Shown: positions 1-5,735 of the stretch, piece after piece | How the letters are laid out: every line of letters begins with the position of its first letter | How positions within the stretch are numbered: the stretch's first letter is position 1 | Assembly: GCA_913031405.1 (NCBI GenBank) | Contig: CAJWCX010000096.1 | Span: 1 to 5,735, forward strand | Direction of reading: 5' to 3' | DNA length: 5,735 bases | DNA from: an uncultured Flavobacteriales bacterium | GTDB taxonomy: Bacteria > Bacteroidota > Bacteroidia > Flavobacteriales_D > Crocinitomicaceae | Notes under the pieces: generated by a model | What the model was told of the DNA's origin: nothing | The model's input: the letters and a program-made list of their open reading frames with translations, nothing else | Database searches by the model: none | Made by a program: the position numbers and the translations under genes

Positions 1-1569
1 AAAACGCTCTGCTACCGAAGGAAAACGAATGCCTTGTCCTAATGAAGCTCTTAAATGAGAAGACGGATTGATTTCGTAATGCCATCCCGCCCTAAAAATT
101 GGATATACTGGAATCGCCAATGAATCAAGAGCCTCGTCACGGTCCAAATACTTAAAGTAAACGTTTGAATCAAAATCAAGAGTATCAATCTTATAGCACT
201 CCAAACGCATACCAGCGGAAAAGTCCATTTTCTGAAACTTGCTTTCAATTTGGGCATAAGCCGCAGCGTTTTCTGATAGATGATCGCCAAACACCCAGCT
301 TTTGATCCTGTTGTTTGTATTTGAAAAACCTGCTGTAAGGGTGTTTCCAACACCCATGTTTCTCTGAAATTGATAATCAAAATAATACATTTCCGCAAGC
401 GAATTAGCATATAAGTTCTCAGTATTTCCAGTAGTAACGAGGTAATATCGTGATTTGAAATAGTGCTTGTTTTTGTATTTATCGTAAAGTTTTACATAAG
501 GGTCTACACTTAGACGTATAGATTTTTGTCGATCAATGGTATTGTCTTGAGGAACATAACCCATAGAATCGTTCTTCCACAATACAAAAACTCCTACATC
601 TTGATATTGTAGGTTGTAGCTTAATCCCGTCTTTAATTTTTTATTCTTTTCTGGCTTAAAGTAAAAAGTACCATTCAAACGATATCGTTCTTCGCTCTCA
701 TGCATCCTAAATCCTGAATCTAAATAGGCATTTGCTCCAATTGTAAAGCCAAAATTTTTATATGACTTTCCATAATAAATATCTGCCATATGAAACATTG
801 GATTCTTATCCCACCATTTCATTGAAGACCTTTTGGGGTTGTCATAGATTCCTGTTTGTATTTTTGCCTTAAGTGTTCCCTTAGGCCCTGGCTCTTTTTC
901 TGTTAAAGCAATGACTCCATTCAAGGCACCACTTCCATATAAAACGGATGAAGCCCCCTTCATAATCTCAATTTGAGAAGCTTGCTCCATCGGTATGGCA
1001 TTCCATTTCGCGTCTCCAATATCAGGTGACATCATGGGGATACCATTCCACAACAATAGAACACGACTTCCCGCACCGTAAGCAAAACCACCACCACCTC
1101 GAATACTAACCTGACCATCCATTGCATAAACTCCTGGACTTTGATCTACAGCTTGCTCAAGATTTGCATATCCTTTGTTGTTGATTAACTCAGGCGTCAA
1201 TATTTCCATTGACACAGATATGTCCTCAATATCCTGAGTTCGCCTTCCTGCCGATACAACGACCGTTTTTATTTCAAGGACTTGCTCGTAAAGAAAAAAA
1301 TCAAGTCTCATTGGACCGTCTACAAGAACTGAATCGGACATATATCCTATTAAGGATGATTTTATCCATATTGGATAAGAGCTTGGATTAAGTTTGAAAT
1401 TACCAGACACATCGGAAACGACCTTTTGACCTCCCATCACCTCAACACGAGCACCATAGATTTCATCTCCACTATTTCCGTCTTTTACAGACCCGTATAC
1501 TTGTGAAAAAGATGTAAATAAAGATAAGTTAAACGCAGAAAACAAAAAGAATAATACTGAGTACCGCAT
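1..1569 (-). CDS. TonB-dependent outer membrane receptor with N-terminal carboxypeptidase-regulatory-like domain (3' end outside window)
   Basis: The minus strand is open from an ATG at 1569 to the window edge, giving 523 residues. Residues 1-23 (MRYSVLFFLFSAFNLSLFTS...) form a signal peptide ending near SFSQ. Residues 24 to about 98 resemble a carboxypeptidase D regulatory-like beta-sandwich (VYGSVKDG..., GNFKLNP), common at the front of Bacteroidota receptors. Residues 99-107 (EIKTVVVSA) look like a TonB box. The plug spans about 104-223, with SPGVYAMDGQVSIRGGGG, SRVLLLWNGIP and GASSVLYGSGALNGVI. From about 225 the sequence alternates aromatic and polar residues as barrel strands do, and GQGIRFPSVAERF (511-523) matches the barrel motif usual in this family. 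These receptors import ligands across the outer membrane using TonB energy. The ligand cannot be read from the sequence: there is no SusD partner or other transport gene in view. The remaining barrel should continue to the left. Confidence 0.93.
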   Translation of the reverse strand, partial: MRYSVLFFLFSAFNLSLFTSFSQVYGSVKDGNSGDEIYGARVEVMGGQKVVSDVSGNFKLNPSSYPIWIKSSLIGYMSDSVLVDGPMRLDFFLYEQVLEIKTVVVSAGRRTQDIEDISVSMEILTPELINNKGYANLEQAVDQSPGVYAMDGQVSIRGGGGFAYGAGSRVLLLWNGIPMMSPDIGDAKWNAIPMEQASQIEIMKGASSVLYGSGALNGVIALTEKEPGPKGTLKAKIQTGIYDNPKRSSMKWWDKNPMFHMADIYYGKSYKNFGFTIGANAYLDSGFRMHESEERYRLNGTFYFKPEKNKKLKTGLSYNLQYQDVGVFVLWKNDSMGYVPQDNTIDRQKSIRLSVDPYVKLYDKYKNKHYFKSRYYLVTTGNTENLYANSLAEMYYFDYQFQRNMGVGNTLTAGFSNTNNRIKSWVFGDHLSENAAAYAQIESKFQKMDFSAGMRLECYKIDTLDFDSNVYFKYLDRDEALDSLAIPVYPIFRAGWHYEINPSSHLRASLGQGIRFPSVAERF

Positions 1570-1621
1570 GAAAAATATAGTTAACTTATATAACGAATCT
1601 AATAAAATTTTGGAATTAAAA
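1570..1621. promoter_or_regulatory. Divergent control region between the receptor gene and dprA
   Basis: Only 52 bp separate the two preferred start codons, so promoters for both genes must sit here or reach into the coding sequences. The stretch is very AT-rich and contains GTTAAC at 1580-1585 inside an imperfect palindrome (TATAGTTAACTTATA, 1576-1590). I found no clean TAnnTTTG box on either strand; AAATTTTG just before dprA and TATTTTTC just before the receptor start each miss by one base and lie too close to the start codons to be convincing. That a control region exists is inferred from the gene arrangement, not from a matched promoter. Confidence 0.35.
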
Positions 1622-2725
1622 ATGGAATTATATAAAATCGCAGCAGCAAATTTGAAAGGAATAGGGAGAAACAAATTAAAACAAATATGCAGTAGGATTG
1701 GTAGTTTAAACGGTGTTTTTGAAAAGAGCACTGACGAACTATCAGCAATTTTAGAGGTTAAAAAAGACCTAGTGCGAAAGATGGGTAGAAAAGGTGCATT
1801 AGAACAAGCAGAATATCAACTTGCTTTCAATCATAAATATGGCATCCAAACATTGTATCATGAAGACTCCCATTACCCTGATTTATTAAAAGAATGCCCA
1901 GATGCTCCCATTTCATTTTTTTTCAAGGGATCAATAAACCTCAATCAATCAAAAGCAATCTCAATTGTAGGAACAAGAAAAGCAAGCTCATACGGCCAAG
2001 AAAATGTGGAACAGATCATTTCAAGTTTGAAGGGTAAAAACATCATAGTTGTAAGTGGTTTGGCCTATGGAATCGATACTTTTGTCCATGAATGCTGCCT
2101 TAAATATCAGATACCGACCATTGGTGTTCTCGCTCATGGGCACCATACTATTTATCCCAAATCTAATGGCACTCTTGCAAAGAAAATGACGCGTCAAGGG
2201 GGTTTATTGAGCGAGTTCGGAATTCATGAACCCCTGTCAAAATGGAATTTTCCGAAACGAAATAGAATCATTGCAGGCTTATCAGAACTCACAATTGTGA
2301 TTGAATCTCCTAGCAAAGGAGGGTCTCTTATTACGGCTGAAATGGCAAACGGATATAATCGAGAAGTTATGGCCGTTCCTGGACCCTTGTTTTGTTCGAA
2401 TTCAAGCGGATGTAATGAGTTGATTAAAAATCAAAAAGCCCATATGATGACCTCTCCAGGTGATGTCTTTTCAATAATGGATTGGGATGAAAATTATTTT
2501 GTGAAAGATGTGAAATACGATCTAAAGCCAGAAGAAAAAGTCCTAGTGACATTTCTCATGAATAAGACCAACTCAACTTTTGATCAACTGACAGAAGGAA
2601 CAAAATTCTCTGCGGCCCTTTTACAATCAATCATTTTAAAACTAGAACTTAATGGAATCATCCATTCACTACCCGGATCAAGATTCAAAATCAATCACAG
2701 AGTAATCGGACAAAGTATGGTGTAA
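1622..2725 (+). CDS. dprA: DNA-processing protein DprA (Smf)
   Basis: DprA binds incoming single-stranded DNA in the cytoplasm during natural transformation and loads RecA on it. Numbering from the ATG at 1622 (367 aa): an N-terminal helical HhH-like region is at about 8-45 (LYKIAAANLKGIGRNKL). The Rossmann-like core carries SIVGTRKAS (114-122), SGLAYGIDTFVHE (145-157), GVLAHGHHTIYP (168-179), GGLLSEFG (193-200), FPKRNRIIAGLS (210-221), ESPSKGGSLITAEMA (228-242) and AVPGP (251-255). A C-terminal winged-helix domain spans about 302-358. The length is normal for the family. I prefer this start because relatives begin with a short Met-x-x-LYKIA-like segment and because GGAA lies six bases before it. 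An in-frame ATG at 1568 would add 18 polar residues and make the start codon overlap that of the divergent receptor. Odd point: HH replaces the usual Leu-Asp in AHGLDxIYP. The 3' end overlaps the convergent kinase gene. Confidence 0.95.
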   Translation: MELYKIAAANLKGIGRNKLKQICSRIGSLNGVFEKSTDELSAILEVKKDLVRKMGRKGALEQAEYQLAFNHKYGIQTLYHEDSHYPDLLKECPDAPISFFFKGSINLNQSKAISIVGTRKASSYGQENVEQIISSLKGKNIIVVSGLAYGIDTFVHECCLKYQIPTIGVLAHGHHTIYPKSNGTLAKKMTRQGGLLSEFGIHEPLSKWNFPKRNRIIAGLSELTIVIESPSKGGSLITAEMANGYNREVMAVPGPLFCSNSSGCNELIKNQKAHMMTSPGDVFSIMDWDENYFVKDVKYDLKPEEKVLVTFLMNKTNSTFDQLTEGTKFSAALLQSIILKLELNGIIHSLPGSRFKINHRVIGQSMV

Positions 2726-3050
2726 ATATGAGGAGGCCTATGACCGCACTAATGACCGCACAAGTCAGAACTGCCGATGCTGAAATATCTTTAATCTTCC
2801 CAATTTTAGAATCCATTTTTGGCTCAATATAATCACAAATATTTTCAATAGCTGTATTGAACATCTCTGCACTAAAAACCATAGCAGAAGTAAAAAGAAC
2901 AAGAATCCATTCCCATGTTTTTATCTGAAAAAAAAATCCTAATAACAAAATCAAAAAAAATATAAATACGTGAACTTTAAAATTGCGCTCCCCTCGAAAA
3001 ACAGTAGCTAAACCATCTAAAGCCGCCTTAAGTCGATTTTTTTTTATCAT
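2691..3050 (-). CDS. dgkA: Diacylglycerol kinase family membrane protein (diacylglycerol or undecaprenol kinase)
   Basis: This small integral inner-membrane kinase uses ATP to phosphorylate a lipid alcohol. In Escherichia coli the substrate is diacylglycerol; several Gram-positive relatives act on undecaprenol, and sequence alone does not decide here. From the ATG at 3050 the product is 119 aa, the usual family length. An amphipathic N-terminus (MIKKNRLKAALDGLATVF) is followed by ERNFKVH and three membrane segments at about 27-41, 46-63 and 92-113. The active-site signature is intact: E62-x-x-N65-TAI-E69, D73, and K87-D88 in KIKDISASAV. A GTG at 3086 would add 12 residues, mostly charged; I prefer the ATG because homologs start close to it and because the GTG form nearly abuts the opposing promoter box. 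The gene is convergent with dprA, overlapping its last 35 bp, and divergent from the methionine synthase unit. No strong promoter for it is visible; TATTTTCG at 3076-3083 (minus) is one base off the -7 box. Confidence 0.92.
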   Translation of the reverse strand: MIKKNRLKAALDGLATVFRGERNFKVHVFIFFLILLLGFFFQIKTWEWILVLFTSAMVFSAEMFNTAIENICDYIEPKMDSKIGKIKDISASAVLTCAVISAVIGLLIFTPYFVRLLCD

Positions 3051-3086
3051 TTTTTGTTTCTTATATTCTTTGAAGCGAAAATACAC

Positions 3087-3094
3087 TATTTTTG
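3087..3094 (+). promoter_or_regulatory. Candidate Bacteroidota -7 promoter box for the riboswitch-metH transcript
   Basis: TATTTTTG matches the Bacteroidota -7 consensus TAnnTTTG exactly and lies 19 bases before the first paired base of the riboswitch, where a promoter is expected. The upstream element is poor: the nearest TTTG (3069-3072) leaves a gap of only 14 bases, shorter than the roughly 17-23 usual for this phylum. In AT-rich DNA such a box can occur by chance, so the call rests mainly on its position. Confidence 0.42.
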
Positions 3095-3113
3095 TATTAC
3101 GTTCTTTAAATTA

Positions 3114-3216
3114 ACTTATGAAGAAAGGTGGAGGGAGTGGCCCGTAGAAACCTTGACAACCTGCTGTATACGAAAGTAAGGTGTTAATTCCAATCGATTA
3201 AACCGATAAGATAAGT
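3114..3216 (+). ncRNA. SAM-I (S-box) riboswitch
   Basis: This cis-acting aptamer senses S-adenosylmethionine and typically represses methionine biosynthesis genes. The sequence shows the S-box core: GGTGGAGGGAGTGGCCC at 3127-3143, AAACC at 3148-3152, ACAACCT at 3156-3162 and AAGGTGTTAATTCCAA at 3178-3193. P1 pairs ACTTAT (3114-3119) with ATAAGT (3211-3216). P2 pairs GG/CC at its base (3127-3128 with 3151-3152) and GGG/CCC (3133-3135 with 3141-3143) around a kink-turn region. P3 pairs ACCT (3159-3162) with AGGT (3179-3182) and is capped by TAC-GAAA-GTA (3169-3178). P4 pairs ATCG (3193-3196) with CGAT (3204-3207). TGG in the P2 loop (3138-3140) can form the pseudoknot with CCA (3190-3192). Small departures from the usual consensus are GTAGAAACC in place of GATGAAACC and TTGACAACC in place of CGGCAACC. 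Its position 41 bases before a methionine synthase gene fits the family. Confidence 0.93.
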
Positions 3217-3257
3217 ATAAACAAAATCCATGGAGATTCTTCTTTTTTAATAAAAAT
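3217..3257 (+). promoter_or_regulatory. Riboswitch expression platform and leader of the metH unit
   Basis: Between the aptamer and the start codon lie a weak hairpin and a U-rich run. AATCC (3225-3229) can pair with G-A-GATT (3233-3238), with one bulged A and a three-base loop, followed by CTTCTTTTTT (3239-3248). This has the layout of an intrinsic terminator but the stem is short and AU-rich. TTCTTC (3237-3242) is complementary to GAAGAA (3120-3125), directly after the 5' strand of P1, which offers an alternative pairing. No Shine-Dalgarno sequence precedes the ATG at 3258. Whether control acts on termination or on translation cannot be settled by reading. Confidence 0.4.
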
Positions 3258-4241
3258 ATGAAAGATACGATTGAATCTCTTCTTGAAAAACGAATTTTGA
3301 TTTTAGATGGAGCCATGGGAACCATGATTCAGCGTCATCATCTGGAAGAGTTTGATTTTAGAGATGGCGCATTCGATGATCATGACAAACCCTTAAAAGG
3401 AAATAATGACCTTTTATCGATTACACGTCCTAATATCATTAAAGACATTCATCGACAATATTTTTTAGCTGGAGCCGATATTGTTGAGACCAACACCTTT
3501 TCGGGTACATCTATTGCTCAGTCAGACTATGACCTTGAGTATGCCGTATATGATATCAACTATCACAGTTCAAAAATCGCGAAAGAGGTAGCTAACGAGT
3601 TTACAGACAAACCTCGTTTCGTTGCTGGCTCAATAGGACCCACCAATAGAACTGCATCAATTTCACCAGACGTCAACGATCCTGGTTATCGGGCTGTTAC
3701 TTTTGATGATTTGGTTGTTGCATACACCGAACAAGTTAATGCGCTAATTGATGGAGGAGTTGACATCCTTCTTGTGGAAACCGTATTTGATACGCTGAAT
3801 GCAAAGGCTGCTTTGTATGCCATTCAATCAGTCTTTGATGAACGATTAATAAGACTTCCCATTATGGTTTCCGGTACAATTACTGATCAAAGTGGAAGGA
3901 CACTAACGGGGCAAACGACTGAAGCATTTCTTGTATCATTGGCACACATCCCACTGATGAGTATTGGTCTCAATTGTGCCTTAGGTGCCAACCTAATGAG
4001 GCCCTATCTACAAATATTAAATAAAACATCTTCATTTCCGATTAGTGCTCACCCCAATGCCGGTTTACCCAATGAATTTGGAGAGTATGACGAGACACCT
4101 GAAATGATGGCTGATCAAATTGAAGTGTTTCTTAAAGAAGGTTTGATCAATGTGATTGGAGGATGCTGCGGAACTACACCAGAGCACATTATTGAAATTG
4201 AAAAAAGAGCAAGAAAATACAAACCAAGAACCATAAGCTGA
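3258..4241 (+). CDS. metH1: Methionine synthase, separate homocysteine-binding subunit (MetH N-terminal module)
   Basis: This 327-residue protein corresponds to the homocysteine S-methyltransferase module of cobalamin-dependent methionine synthase, which binds zinc and homocysteine and accepts the methyl group from methylcobalamin. It starts with the usual short helix and ILDGAMGTMIQ (15-25), followed by GNNDLLSITRP (48-58), GADIVETNTFSGT (72-84), GSIGPTNRTASISPDV (124-139), LVETVFDTLNAKAA (172-185) and SGTITDQSGRTLTGQT (205-220). The three zinc-ligand cysteines are present: C240 in GLNCALGAN and C303-C304 in GGCCGTTP. The barrel is complete, and the protein ends just after it (KRARKYKPRTIS), where single-chain MetH would continue into the pterin domain. 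A betaine- or S-methylmethionine-dependent methyltransferase is an alternative for such a protein standing alone, but the adjoining gene supplies exactly the missing MetH domains. The SAM-I riboswitch lies upstream, and the stop overlaps the next start. Confidence 0.94.
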   Translation: MKDTIESLLEKRILILDGAMGTMIQRHHLEEFDFRDGAFDDHDKPLKGNNDLLSITRPNIIKDIHRQYFLAGADIVETNTFSGTSIAQSDYDLEYAVYDINYHSSKIAKEVANEFTDKPRFVAGSIGPTNRTASISPDVNDPGYRAVTFDDLVVAYTEQVNALIDGGVDILLVETVFDTLNAKAALYAIQSVFDERLIRLPIMVSGTITDQSGRTLTGQTTEAFLVSLAHIPLMSIGLNCALGANLMRPYLQILNKTSSFPISAHPNAGLPNEFGEYDETPEMMADQIEVFLKEGLINVIGGCCGTTPEHIIEIEKRARKYKPRTIS

Positions 4242-4243
4242 TG
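4239..4243 (+). promoter_or_regulatory. TGATG stop-start overlap coupling the two metH genes
   Basis: The TGA ending the homocysteine module (4239-4241) shares its A with the ATG of the next gene (4241-4243). No Shine-Dalgarno sequence precedes this ATG (CAAGAACCATAAGC). The arrangement suggests that ribosomes finishing the first gene reinitiate on the second, which would tend to keep the two subunits in proportion. The overlap is seen directly; the coupling is inferred. Confidence 0.7.
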
Positions 4244-5735
4244 TGGATTGATACGCTAAAATTATCGGGTCTTGAGCCTCTTATTGTTACAAGTGATAGC
4301 AATTTTATCAACATAGGAGAAAGAACCAATGTAACGGGTTCTCGTGCGTTTTTGAGAATGATACAATCCGGTGACTATGAGTCTGCTCTTGCTGTTGCTT
4401 TAGATCAAGTAAACGGTGGAGCACAGATTATAGACATCAATATGGACGAAGGAATGATCGATGGTAAAGAGGCGATGGTTCGTTTTCTAAACCTGATTGC
4501 TTCTGAACCCGATATTGCTCGTGTTCCTGTAATGATTGACAGCTCAAAATGGGATATCATTGAAGCAGGACTCAAATGTATTCAGGGAAAAGGAGTGGTC
4601 AATTCCATTTCATTAAAAGAGGGGGAAGAGGAATTTAAACGACAAGCGAAAATCATCAAAAGATTCGGTGCTGCCGTCATTATAATGGCCTTCGATGAAG
4701 AGGGGCAAGCTGATAATTATGAAAGACGAATTGAAATTTGTGAAAGATCTTATCGCATTTTAGTGGATGAAGTTGGTTTCAATAAACATGATATCATTTT
4801 TGATCCAAACATTTTCCCAGTGGCCACAGGAATGGAGGAACACAACAACAATGCTGTAGATTTTTTCAATGCGACTCGTTGGATCAAAAAGAACCTCCCT
4901 GGAGCTCGTGTAAGTGGCGGGGTATCAAATGTGTCTTTTTCGTTTAGAGGAAATAACAAAGTTCGTGAAGCCATGCATTCTGCTTTTCTTTATCATGCCA
5001 TATCTCATGGCATGGACATGGGCATTGTAAATCCAACAATGTTAGAAATATATTCGGATATCGATAAAGAACTTTTATCATACGTTGAAGATGTATTACT
5101 CAATAAAAGGGAAGACGCTACAGAACGAATACTCAACTATGCAGAGACGATTAAAGGGGAAGGGAAGAAAAAAGAGGTAGACTTATCTTGGAGAGAAACA
5201 TCGGTTCAAAAGCGTTTGTCTCACGCACTAATAAAAGGACTCGTTGAGTTTATCGACGAAGATGTTGAGGAGTGCAGGAATCAATACGAAAGGCCAATTG
5301 AGGTTATTGAAGGTCCACTAATGGATGGAATGAATATCGTAGGAGATTTGTTTGGAAGTGGGCAGATGTTTTTACCTCAGGTGGTCAAGTCGGCTAGAGT
5401 CATGAAAAAAGCAGTTGCATATCTGTTACCCTTCATTGAAAAAGAAAAAGGTGGAGAACAGCAATCGAATGGTAAAGTCCTTATGGCCACTGTCAAAGGA
5501 GATGTTCATGACATCGGAAAAAATATTGTTGGGGTAGTTTTAGGCTGCAACAATTACGAGATCATAGATCTCGGAGTTATGGTTCCGGCGGAAAAAATCA
5601 TAGAGACTGCGATTCAAGAAAATGTCGATATCATTGGTTTAAGTGGACTCATTACTCCCTCGTTAGATGAGATGGTTCATGTGGCTAAAGAGATGGAAAG
5701 AGCAAAAATAAATATTCCTTTACTTATCGGCGGAG
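4241..5735 (+). CDS. metH2: Methionine synthase, pterin- and cobalamin-binding subunit (MetH C-terminal part, 3' end outside window)
   Basis: This gene encodes the modules that take the methyl group from 5-methyltetrahydrofolate and carry it on cobalamin. The 498 codons in view align throughout with Escherichia coli MetH, beginning at the segment LSGLEPL that follows its homocysteine domain. The pterin domain spans about 1-285: IGERTNVTGS (25-34), DINMDEG (65-71), MIDSSKW (98-104), DPNIFPVATG (from 188) and SGGVSNVSFSFRG (from 225). The helical cap spans about 322-413, with GDLFGSGQMFLPQVVKSARVMK. The B12-binding domain carries GDVHDIGKN (420-428), in which H423 is the expected lower cobalt ligand, and SGL at 468-470. 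The window ends within this domain at LLIGG. By family knowledge the rest of the B12 domain and probably a SAM-dependent reactivation domain should follow. The start is the ATG overlapping the previous stop; an earlier start is unlikely since the match begins immediately. Confidence 0.95.
   Translation, partial: MWIDTLKLSGLEPLIVTSDSNFINIGERTNVTGSRAFLRMIQSGDYESALAVALDQVNGGAQIIDINMDEGMIDGKEAMVRFLNLIASEPDIARVPVMIDSSKWDIIEAGLKCIQGKGVVNSISLKEGEEEFKRQAKIIKRFGAAVIIMAFDEEGQADNYERRIEICERSYRILVDEVGFNKHDIIFDPNIFPVATGMEEHNNNAVDFFNATRWIKKNLPGARVSGGVSNVSFSFRGNNKVREAMHSAFLYHAISHGMDMGIVNPTMLEIYSDIDKELLSYVEDVLLNKREDATERILNYAETIKGEGKKKEVDLSWRETSVQKRLSHALIKGLVEFIDEDVEECRNQYERPIEVIEGPLMDGMNIVGDLFGSGQMFLPQVVKSARVMKKAVAYLLPFIEKEKGGEQQSNGKVLMATVKGDVHDIGKNIVGVVLGCNNYEIIDLGVMVPAEKIIETAIQENVDIIGLSGLITPSLDEMVHVAKEMERAKINIPLLIGG

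Noticed and set aside
51..410. 119-codon minus-strand open frame
   Set aside because: It lies in another frame of the receptor gene, whose translation here gives recognisable barrel sequence; the alternative product has no family features.
1209..1391. 60-codon plus-strand open frame
   Set aside because: Antisense to the receptor's plug and regulatory-domain coding sequence, with no recognisable motif.
1..1569. Receptor as a cobalamin (BtuB) or methionine-related importer linked to B12-dependent MetH
   Set aside because: The link would rest only on proximity. The receptor is on the opposite strand, separated by dprA and dgkA, has no cobalamin riboswitch upstream, and carries no ligand-specific motif I can recognise.
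3227..3234. Perfect palindrome TCCATGGA as a protein-binding operator
   Set aside because: Eight bases is short enough to be chance, and it is better explained as part of the weak hairpin after the riboswitch.
3116..3325. 69-codon minus-strand open frame over the riboswitch
   Set aside because: It runs antisense through the structured SAM-I aptamer and the start of metH1; the open frame is a by-product of that sequence.
4225..4245. Frameshift breaking a single metH gene
   Set aside because: The first frame ends after a complete barrel domain with its own natural tail, and the second begins with ATG at the domain boundary; split MetH genes are known in Bacteroidota.
4750..4974. 74-codon minus-strand open frame
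   Set aside because: Antisense to the strongly conserved pterin domain of the methionine synthase subunit.

Overview
The window is an AT-rich chromosomal segment that reads as Bacteroidota, most likely Flavobacteriia or a close relative. The evidence is a TonB-dependent receptor with an N-terminal carboxypeptidase-regulatory-like domain, a B12-dependent methionine synthase divided into two genes, the absence of strong Shine-Dalgarno sequences, and a match to the Bacteroidota -7 promoter box (TAnnTTTG). Everything looks chromosomal and largely housekeeping. I see no insertion sequence, CRISPR array, tRNA, rRNA or phage gene.

Layout from left to right. Positions 1-1569 (minus strand) hold the first 523 codons of a TonB-dependent outer membrane receptor; its C-terminal barrel lies beyond the left edge. 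A short divergent gap separates it from dprA (plus strand, 1622-2725, with a possible earlier start at 1568). This encodes the DNA-processing protein that loads RecA on incoming single strands during transformation. The end of dprA overlaps by 35 bp, tail to tail, with a small three-helix membrane kinase of the diacylglycerol/undecaprenol kinase family (minus strand, 2691-3050).

The stretch 3051-3257 contains no protein gene but is not empty. It carries a candidate Bacteroidota promoter and a well-formed SAM-I (S-box) riboswitch at 3114-3216, followed by a short U-rich leader. The riboswitch sits in front of methionine synthase, whose two parts are separate genes. The first, 3258-4241, is the zinc-dependent homocysteine-binding module. 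The second, from 4241 past the right edge, holds the methyltetrahydrofolate (pterin) module, the cap and the start of the cobalamin domain. The two overlap in the sequence TGATG, so translation is probably coupled.

The functional logic is clearest on the right. Methionine made by the two-part MetH is converted to S-adenosylmethionine, and the riboswitch would let that product shut down synthesis of the enzyme. The receptor, dprA and the lipid kinase have no evident functional link to this unit. The most noteworthy items are the riboswitch with its unconventional expression platform, the precise domain-boundary split of MetH, and the overlapping gene ends at dprA/dgkA.
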